Assembly: GCA_905236195.1 (NCBI GenBank)
Contig: CAJOOX010000096.1
Coordinates: 1-13,505 of the forward strand
Direction of reading: 5' to 3'
Source: an uncultured Bacteroidales bacterium
GTDB lineage: Bacteria > Bacteroidota > Bacteroidia > Bacteroidales > UBA3663
Length of the DNA stretch: 13,505 nt
The translations under genes and the position numbers were made by a program. Below the pieces are notes generated by a model, which did no database searches, was not told the origin of the DNA, and saw nothing but the letters and a program-made list of their open reading frames with translations. Shown here piece after piece: positions 7,939 through 13,505 of this stretch (within the stretch, counting starts at the first letter, position 1; every line of letters starts with the position of its first letter).

Positions 7939-7985
7939 TTATAATTGATATTATAATTACAGAGCCGGGACGGTAATCCGGATTA
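7939..7985. repeat. Intergenic direct repeat and 12-bp palindrome between array genes 3 and 4
   Basis: In the 52-bp gap TTATAATT occurs twice (7939-7946 and 7951-7958) separated by GATA, and TAATCCGGATTA (7974-7985) is a perfect 12-bp palindrome 2 bp beyond the upstream gene's stop codon. No TAnnTTTG promoter is visible on the - strand. The palindrome could be an operator, an RNA-processing hairpin or chance. Confidence 0.4.
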
Positions 7986-7987
7986 TA

Positions 7988-9790
7988 CTATTTCCAGTTG
8001 TCGGAGAAAATGGGTGTGGCGCGGTCTGATTTCAGCCGTTGTTTTTCGGCTTCAATCCATTTGGCAGGCAGAAGTTGCCAATCCGTCGAGGGTTCAAAGC
8101 GGTATAGGCCTTTGTGAGACAGGAACTGGGCCATCACTTCGCGCATGTGGATAGAATGAATCGGCAGCATGCGCATCTGGAGTGTCTCGGAGTTCCAGCC
8201 GATGGCATGATAGAGAATATCGTCGCCACCGGAACCATGGAACGAATTCATAGCCACCGTATATTCGGATCGCAGGTTGAAGGGACTTCCGTCGGCAAAC
8301 GACTGGATTTCGACCCTGTTGCCACGAGGTTTGGACACATCGACGGTGTATCTGATTCCTGCAGCTTCAAAGAATTCCGTCAGGGGAATCCTCAGATAGG
8401 GATGTCCCTCGGGGTCGCGTGCCAGACTTCCGGTAGTGGGTTCAGTCCAAAGGTTGAGCAGGCGGCAGTTCCCGTCAGTCATCTGGGCAAACTGGTTTCC
8501 GTAGGTGAACTCCAGGAGGCGGTCGATTTCCTGACCGGTCATTCGCAGTTTGACAATCTCGTTCTCGAAAGAATAGTAATACAACAAGTCGCTCATAAGT
8601 ACATCGCCGCTCTTGAATTCCGGGGTTCGTGTAAATACGGCAGAGATCGAGACGTCGGCTTCTGTGTACCAAAGCTGGGCGTCGTTGATGAACTTGCGGT
8701 AGGGAGACTGGAACATAAAATCCTCAAAGGGATGACAGGAATTGTCGAACGTTCCAATCTTCTGGGTTATCCAGCCGTGGATGGACGTGAAGTCATGGCT
8801 GAATTGTGAGATAAACTCTTCGTTGACCTCATAATCGGACGATGGTGTTATTGCGGTGTGGATAATTTTTTTCATCGAGCCGTCTTCCTGCAGATTGAAG
8901 TGGACCACTGTGGTAGCTACATTGCCGCCCAGAATGCCCACATTGAAAACAGGCACCTTGTGGCCGTAGTCATTTACAACGGTATAGACCGAGGGATTGA
9001 CATCCTTACCCATAATCACGAGGTCGAAGCCGTCAACCATCTTGATGACAGGAATGCCGCCGTTGGGATTTTTGTAGGAATCCATCTCATAGCCGTGTGC
9101 GGTGTAGTCGCGTCCGCATTGGAACATACCGATGAGCAGGTCGGGTTTTTCAACCATCCGGATGTAATTGACCCACTCCTGGGCGGTTTCCACCATATCA
9201 GTGGTCATGATTTCCTTCCACAGCATTTTGGGAAGCCACAGATTCACCTCGGGCGAAGTGAGGCCGAGAATGGCAATCCTGATGTCGCCCTTTTTCACGA
9301 TGCAGTAGGGGAGGAAGTAAGGTTTCTTGGTCTTGGCGTTAAGGAGGTTGGCGCATACCACACGGGGATGCCAGTTGGAGTCCAGTCGGCGCGGATGAAG
9401 ACATTCTTCAATCTTCAGGTCGTTTTGGGAGAGCCCGAATGCGTCATAATCGATATATTTTAATGCGCGGTAATAGATGGGTTCCCCGACCGTGTCGATA
9501 TAGTTGAAATAATAGGCTTCCACACTACCTGAGAAATTGCCGCCGGCGTCCAGCATTAGGATGTTGTCCTCGCCGTAAATCTCGCGCATGTCGCGGATAT
9601 AACTTGAGATATTGCTGAGCGAGTAGCCGGATGCGGTGTCAGCCTTGAAGTCGTAGGGAAGGATTGCACCGTGGAGGTTGCCCGTGGTGAGAATAATCAG
9701 GGATGAATCATCAACCCGTGCATTATGGCAGCCCGCCGTGAGGAGGGTTGTTACCATCAAAGTGATATGGATATGAATCTTGCGGAACAT
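7988..9790 (-). CDS. Lipoprotein of the 5'-nucleotidase/CpdB family with nearly all active-site residues lost (pseudoenzyme, array gene 3)
   Basis: 600-residue paralogue of its neighbours, colinear end to end, with a lipoprotein signal (LLTAGC, Cys21). The catalytic motifs are rewritten. TTDxHG is TGNLHG (D to N38, H40 kept), GGDxxxG is AGGNFSG (bridging Asp to G84), GNHDIE is SQNDLK (N to Q122, H to N123, E to K126), LFHAG is MFQCG (H to Q224) and GHDH is GKDV (H to K262 and V264). It should not hold the di-metal centre. The C-terminal domain is kept (SFEN 407-410, AAGIRYTVDVSKP), but the glycine-rich loop is NSFHGSGGDDIL, lacking the aromatic residue present in the other copies. There is no frameshift or internal stop, and the length is conserved. 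Its ATG overlaps the preceding intact gene's stop (TGATG), so the two are probably translated together. A binding, scaffolding or regulatory role is inferred. Confidence 0.88.
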   Translation of the reverse strand: MFRKIHIHITLMVTTLLTAGCHNARVDDSSLIILTTGNLHGAILPYDFKADTASGYSLSNISSYIRDMREIYGEDNILMLDAGGNFSGSVEAYYFNYIDTVGEPIYYRALKYIDYDAFGLSQNDLKIEECLHPRRLDSNWHPRVVCANLLNAKTKKPYFLPYCIVKKGDIRIAILGLTSPEVNLWLPKMLWKEIMTTDMVETAQEWVNYIRMVEKPDLLIGMFQCGRDYTAHGYEMDSYKNPNGGIPVIKMVDGFDLVIMGKDVNPSVYTVVNDYGHKVPVFNVGILGGNVATTVVHFNLQEDGSMKKIIHTAITPSSDYEVNEEFISQFSHDFTSIHGWITQKIGTFDNSCHPFEDFMFQSPYRKFINDAQLWYTEADVSISAVFTRTPEFKSGDVLMSDLLYYYSFENEIVKLRMTGQEIDRLLEFTYGNQFAQMTDGNCRLLNLWTEPTTGSLARDPEGHPYLRIPLTEFFEAAGIRYTVDVSKPRGNRVEIQSFADGSPFNLRSEYTVAMNSFHGSGGDDILYHAIGWNSETLQMRMLPIHSIHMREVMAQFLSHKGLYRFEPSTDWQLLPAKWIEAEKQRLKSDRATPIFSDNWK

Positions 9791-11604
9791 CAGTTGAGCG
9801 GTTTGGAGTCCTTGCGGTTCAGCCAGGGCAGCAGGAAGTTAAGATCCCGCTTGTGGCCGGCGAGCCACCATTCGTGGGGCAATACCTGCCAATTGCTTTT
9901 CCCAGACGTTGAGACCATTCCGGTAGAACGTATTTTCTGGGCGATGTAGTAGCACATGTCGTGGGTTGATTCGTTGAGGGTATGGAATCGGATATCTTCT
10001 TCGGTCCACCCCAACCCTTTGGTGAGGAAGCCTCCACCGCCAGCAGCCTGGTAGCTGTTGATGGCCACCGTGTAGCTCTGGTTCAGTTCGAAAGGGGAAC
10101 CGTCGGCCAGGCTTGTTATCTTCACCCTGTGGAGAGGCGGCAGAGAGATATCGACGGTGTAGTTGATGCCGGCGGCCGAGGTGAAGTTATACTGGGGAGT
10201 GGCCATGACGGGACCGAACTTGTCCCTGGCCACGCTTCCGTCGGCCTGCAGTTTGAAACTGAGCACATGGTCATTGATGTTTCGCATGTGGCCGAACTGT
10301 CGTGCATAGCCATATTCCAGGTATTGGAGCACTTCTTCGCCTGTCATCCACATCTTCACAATCTGGTTCTCATACTTGTACATCGAGAAAATCTGACGCA
10401 TGGTGAGGTCTCCGGCAGGAATGTCGTTGAAGAAGGAGAGCGTGCTGGCAAACGAAATCTGGGCTTCAGTTTCCTCGAGCTGAACCTGGTGAATGAATTC
10501 CATCAGGTTGGACGGACCCACGAGCGACACCGATCCGTAGAGCACTTCACTGGTACGGCCCAGGGGGCGGTTGAGGAACGAATCGACCTCCATCCGTTTG
10601 GGCCTGAAATGCTGTACATATCTGTCGGAGACATCCAACCCCCTGACCGGCACGCGTTGCAAAGCGATACTTTTCACAGCGGGCTGATCATCGCTTTCAC
10701 GTGAGAGCCAAATGTCGGCCCTTCCAATTTCTTCGGCATGGGCGGCTGGCTGAAGCAGACAAACTTTTTCTCCCATCCTGTTTTCGACGGTGTCGGCCGT
10801 TGTCAGGTGGTCGTGTCCCATCAGAATGAGGTCGAAGCCCGGAATCTCGCGGGCAATGGTCAGGACGCCGTCGGTCTGCCATTTCGCGGAGTCGGCGGTT
10901 TGGACAGGATAGGTCTCCTTTCCGGCATGGAATACTCCCACAATCAGGTCCGGTTTCTCATATTCTTTGACGTATCTCATCCAAAACCGGGCTGAGCCTA
11001 TCATGTCCGTAAAGGAGAGATTGGGCCAGATGGATTTGGGAAGCCACTGGTGAATGCCAGGGGTGATGAATCCCAAAACAGCGACTTTGAACCCCTTGAT
11101 ATCATAGACAGCGTATGGTTCGAACATCGGTTCGCCGGTACGTGCTTCAATGGCATTGGCGGCGAGGATATGGCATTTGGCCTGGCGGGGCAGTCTGTCG
11201 GCATAAACAAATTCACCCGCTTCAATATCGTGGTTCCCAAGGACAACCGCATCATAACGCATAAAATTGAGCACCTCGGCCGCAAGCAGGGGTTTGCGCA
11301 TCGCCACGTAGTTGCTCCAATAGACGGCGGGAGTACCCTGGTTCAGGTCGCCGCCGTCCAGGAGCAGGGTGCCGCGGGGATTGGCCTGCCGCACAGTGTC
11401 GATATACGACATCATATGGGCCATGCTTGCGTCAAGAGGCTGATCCAAAGTGAAATCGTAAGGGAAGATGTCGCCGTGTATATCGGTGGTGTAGAGAATG
11501 GTGATATGGGCTCTCTCTCCGTCTTTTTCACTACGGGTGCACCCGCTGCAGAAAATGCAGAGGAGAAGGACCGGGAGGCAGTGGGATATGGAGAAAGGTC
11601 TCAA
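9790..11604 (-). CDS. Lipoprotein 5'-nucleotidase / 2',3'-cyclic-nucleotide phosphodiesterase family, catalytically intact (array gene 2, TTG start)
   Basis: 604-residue member with a full set of metal and catalytic residues: D41/H43 (TTDIHG), D86 (DGGDLNQG), N124/H125 with E128 (GNHDIE), H226 (VFHAG), H264/H266 (MGHDH). The C-terminal domain has QISFASTLS, the YKYENQ segment, SAAGINYTVD and NSYQAAGGGGF, CpdB-like rather than UshA-like. The only start that preserves the signal peptide is TTG at 11602-11604. An in-frame TGA lies four codons upstream, no ATG lies between, and the next internal Met (residue 61) is already inside the catalytic domain. The signal runs to Cys22 (FCSGC), a slightly unusual lipobox. 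The gene starts 28 bp after array gene 1, and its TGA stop shares one base with the next gene's ATG. It should dephosphorylate nucleotides in the periplasm or at the surface. Confidence 0.9.
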   Translation of the reverse strand: MRPFSISHCLPVLLLCIFCSGCTRSEKDGERAHITILYTTDIHGDIFPYDFTLDQPLDASMAHMMSYIDTVRQANPRGTLLLDGGDLNQGTPAVYWSNYVAMRKPLLAAEVLNFMRYDAVVLGNHDIEAGEFVYADRLPRQAKCHILAANAIEARTGEPMFEPYAVYDIKGFKVAVLGFITPGIHQWLPKSIWPNLSFTDMIGSARFWMRYVKEYEKPDLIVGVFHAGKETYPVQTADSAKWQTDGVLTIAREIPGFDLILMGHDHLTTADTVENRMGEKVCLLQPAAHAEEIGRADIWLSRESDDQPAVKSIALQRVPVRGLDVSDRYVQHFRPKRMEVDSFLNRPLGRTSEVLYGSVSLVGPSNLMEFIHQVQLEETEAQISFASTLSFFNDIPAGDLTMRQIFSMYKYENQIVKMWMTGEEVLQYLEYGYARQFGHMRNINDHVLSFKLQADGSVARDKFGPVMATPQYNFTSAAGINYTVDISLPPLHRVKITSLADGSPFELNQSYTVAINSYQAAGGGGFLTKGLGWTEEDIRFHTLNESTHDMCYYIAQKIRSTGMVSTSGKSNWQVLPHEWWLAGHKRDLNFLLPWLNRKDSKPLN

Positions 11605-11632
11605 TTCAGAATATCAGTCAGTTTTTGAAGAA

Positions 11633-13450
11633 TTAATTAGAGAAGTCGAATCGGGGACCCAGGAACTTGGTATCAATCGCCTTGGCATGATTGAACCAGT
11701 CGACAGGAATCACCTTCCAGTCGTTGCGAAGATCCGTCTTCATCATATAGTTGGTGCGGATATAGTTGGCGAAAGACGTACGCAGGTCGCTGACGTCTGA
11801 CGAGACAATACGTTTCTGAGTCATTTCCTTTGACCAGCCGAGTCCCTGCGTCAGAAAGCGGCCGCCGCCGGCTACCTGATGAGAGTTCATGGCCACAATC
11901 AGGGTATCCTTGGGACGGAAGGGGGTGCCGTCCGACATCGAGAGAATCTCAACCCGGTCACCATAGGGTTTGCGTACATCCACCACATACTTGATGCCGG
12001 CGGCCGATGTGTAATGATAGGGGGGAGTGAAGAGCTCCGGACCCAATGCGCTCCGCTTTACATACCCCTGTTTGTCATAAACAAAACGGAGGAGGTGGTC
12101 GGTGCCGGCTGTCATCTGGTTGTACTGCCGGGAATAACCGAATTCCAGGAACTGTTCCAGTTCTTCGCCGGTCATCTTCAGGGTGTAGAGCTGGTTGTTG
12201 TACTGGTAGAGAGAGAACAGGTCGCGAGTTGTGATTCGGCCCGAGGGGATATTCCTGATGGCGGAGAAGTTGGCAAGAGAAACCTGAGCCTTCGAGATGT
12301 CCAGCTGCATGTTATGAATCAAGTCCGTCATACGCGAGGGACCCATCAAAGCATCAATGGCGTAGAGGGTGTCGGGAATGTCGCCCAACGGGTGATCCAA
12401 ATAGTCATTGACGCGGGGCGGGATATCTGCGAATTTGGCAGCCAGTTCGGTATCGATGGGCTGATCTTCCATCGAAACAATCTGTGTTTTCACCTGTACG
12501 TCATAATTACCGTTGGCCAGGAGACGAAGATGGAGTTCGGCACGTCCTATTTCCAGGCAGTCAGACAGCGCCTCGAGAGCCGCGAAGGTTTCACCCTTCA
12601 CGTTTTCGAACTGGCCTTCGAACTTGCGATGGTCCTGTCCCATCAGTACAAGCGAGATGCCGGGAGCCTGCATACCGGTGGGTACAGATGCCAAGCCGTT
12701 GTTGTCGTTGTCGTTGTCTTTGCCCGGTATATTGTGTTCAGGCACGCCTGCACCGGAATGGAACAGACCGATGATTACGTCGGGATGCTCTTTCTCCTGG
12801 ATAATCTTCACCCATTTCTGAGCGGTTTCCACCATGGGCCGGGTATCCATGCCGGCATAGAGTTGGCGGGGAATCCATGTGTCCAAATCAGGACGAGTGA
12901 GTCCCAGAACGGCAATTTTTACGCGCTGGCGTTCCAGAATCACATAGGGATTGAATACAGGTTCATCGGTATCTTCATATACGAAGTTGGCGCAAACCAC
13001 AGGCATTTTGTATTCGCGCGGCAGACGTTCCTTGTATATTTTAGGACCCAGTTCGATATCGGTGGCTCCGAGACCTACGGCATCGTATTGCAGGTAGTTA
13101 TATACCGCGGGAACGATGTGTTCGGACTGCGTTTCGATGTAGTTGTAGTAGTAGGAGGAGGGCTGTACGCCGCACATATTGCCGGCATCGAGCAGGATGA
13201 CGCCGCCGGGGTTCTCCTGGCGCACCTGCTTGATGTATGAACTGATGTTCACCATGCTGGTCTTCGCCTTTTCGTTCAGCGAGAAATCATAAGGCAGCAC
13301 CCGTCCGTTCACATCAGTCGTGTAGAGCACGGTGAGTGTAACCTCGTCGGGACGTCCGTTGCACGATGCCGTCAGCAGGGCTGCAAAACCGGCCATTACA
13401 GCAAAGACCGTCTGCCTCCAATGTGACTTGTATTTCAGGGAGTACATCAT
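11633..13450 (-). CDS. Lipoprotein of the 5'-nucleotidase/CpdB family with a degraded metal site (probable pseudoenzyme, array gene 1)
   Basis: 605-residue paralogue with a signal peptide ending at Cys30 (LLTASC). Five key positions differ from the intact copies: TTDVNG (H to N48), DAGNMCG (bridging Asp to N91), GATDIE (N to A129, catalytic H to T130) and GQDH (H to Q272). D46, E133, H231 (LFHSG) and H274 remain, so some metal binding is possible, but ordinary two-metal hydrolysis is unlikely. The C-terminal domain looks functional, with SAAGIKYVVDV and the glycine-rich NSHQVAGGGRF loop including the aromatic residue, so nucleotide binding may persist. The loop before the GHDH position carries a DNDNDNNG stretch (245-252). 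It starts with two Met codons (13450, 13447) 13 bp after the preceding gene's stop and leads the four-gene array. Confidence 0.88.
   Translation of the reverse strand: MMYSLKYKSHWRQTVFAVMAGFAALLTASCNGRPDEVTLTVLYTTDVNGRVLPYDFSLNEKAKTSMVNISSYIKQVRQENPGGVILLDAGNMCGVQPSSYYYNYIETQSEHIVPAVYNYLQYDAVGLGATDIELGPKIYKERLPREYKMPVVCANFVYEDTDEPVFNPYVILERQRVKIAVLGLTRPDLDTWIPRQLYAGMDTRPMVETAQKWVKIIQEKEHPDVIIGLFHSGAGVPEHNIPGKDNDNDNNGLASVPTGMQAPGISLVLMGQDHRKFEGQFENVKGETFAALEALSDCLEIGRAELHLRLLANGNYDVQVKTQIVSMEDQPIDTELAAKFADIPPRVNDYLDHPLGDIPDTLYAIDALMGPSRMTDLIHNMQLDISKAQVSLANFSAIRNIPSGRITTRDLFSLYQYNNQLYTLKMTGEELEQFLEFGYSRQYNQMTAGTDHLLRFVYDKQGYVKRSALGPELFTPPYHYTSAAGIKYVVDVRKPYGDRVEILSMSDGTPFRPKDTLIVAMNSHQVAGGGRFLTQGLGWSKEMTQKRIVSSDVSDLRTSFANYIRTNYMMKTDLRNDWKVIPVDWFNHAKAIDTKFLGPRFDFSN
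12698..12718. repeat. Hexanucleotide tandem repeat inside array gene 1
   Basis: GTTGTC three times in a row (12701-12718), preceded by a further GTT. On the coding strand this reads GACAAC three times and gives the Asp-Asn repeat at residues 245-250. A unit of six keeps frame, so slippage would lengthen or shorten the acidic loop without breaking the gene. Confidence 0.6.
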
Positions 13451-13463
13451 GTGTATAGTTTCG

Positions 13464-13505
13464 TTAACCTTTGATTTTCAGAACAATGTCCATCACCTCC
13501 TTGCC
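13464..13505 (-). CDS. 3' end of an unidentified upstream gene (partial)
   Basis: Reading in from the right edge on the - strand gives an open frame GKEVMDIVLKIKG followed by TAA (13464-13466). It lies 13 bp ahead of array gene 1 in the same direction, the spacing expected inside an operon, and the composition (alternating Lys and aliphatic residues) looks like a real C-terminus. Thirteen residues are too few to name a family. If it is real, the promoter of the nucleotidase array lies further upstream, outside the window. Confidence 0.45.
   Translation of the reverse strand, partial: GKEVMDIVLKIKG

Noticed and set aside
7988..9790. Calling array gene 3 a pseudogene because its catalytic motifs are lost.
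   Set aside because: The frame is uninterrupted and full length, with an intact signal peptide and C-terminus; pseudoenzyme is better supported than pseudogene.
11879..13240. Long open frame on the + strand (about 450 codons) opposite array gene 1.
   Set aside because: It lies wholly antisense to a well-supported lipoprotein gene and has no recognisable domain. Similar mirror frames lie opposite the other nucleotidases, the glycosyltransferase and asnA, as expected from codon bias.
13492..13502. ATCACCTCCTT, identical to the 3' end of many bacterial 16S rRNAs (perfect anti-Shine-Dalgarno).
   Set aside because: The flanks are not 16S-like, and on the - strand the bases are ordinary codons (GKEVM) of the upstream gene's end. 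No rRNA is present; the match is chance.

Overview
The window looks like chromosomal DNA from a Bacteroidales bacterium (Bacteroides/Prevotella/Muribaculaceae type). Three things point there: an almost ideal Bacteroidetes-type promoter (TTTG, 20 bp, TATCTTTG) in front of asnA; weak or absent Shine-Dalgarno sequences; and the particular subfamilies of alanine racemase, FecE-like ATPase, radical SAM/SPASM protein and lipoprotein nucleotidases. The genus cannot be fixed from this sequence. I see no rRNA, tRNA, CRISPR array, insertion sequence or phage gene. Coding density is high, and no stretch without a gene exceeds about 120 bp.

Layout. The first 3.1 kb reads on the + strand: the 3' part of an alanine racemase (1-702), an exported phospholipase D/cardiolipin-synthase-like protein (733-1968), then asnA, ammonia-dependent asparagine synthetase (2087-3124), with its own promoter. 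A hairpin at 3156-3183 separates it from a convergent block. Everything from 13505 down to 3204 is on the - strand. In transcription order this is the last 13 codons of an unknown gene, four tandem lipoproteins of the 5'-nucleotidase/2',3'-cyclic-phosphodiesterase family (605, 604, 600 and 591 aa), a FecE-like ABC ATPase without a visible permease, and a radical SAM/SPASM protein followed 14 bp later by a GT4 glycosyltransferase.

The most interesting part is the four-gene nucleotidase array at 6160-13450. Reading the metallophosphatase motifs by eye, genes 2 and 4 keep every metal and catalytic residue. Gene 1 has lost five of the key positions and gene 3 has lost eight. All four are full length, share lipoprotein signals, keep the CpdB-like C-terminal domain and share a C-terminal W...P..W motif, so the two degenerate copies look like maintained pseudoenzymes rather than decaying genes. 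They alternate with the intact copies (degenerate, intact, degenerate, intact), and the second and third genes overlap at TGATG. I infer a cell-envelope nucleotide-processing or nucleotide-binding system made of catalytic and non-catalytic lipoproteins. Its substrate and any complex formation are unknown. The ABC ATPase starts only 4 nt after the fourth gene and may be co-transcribed.
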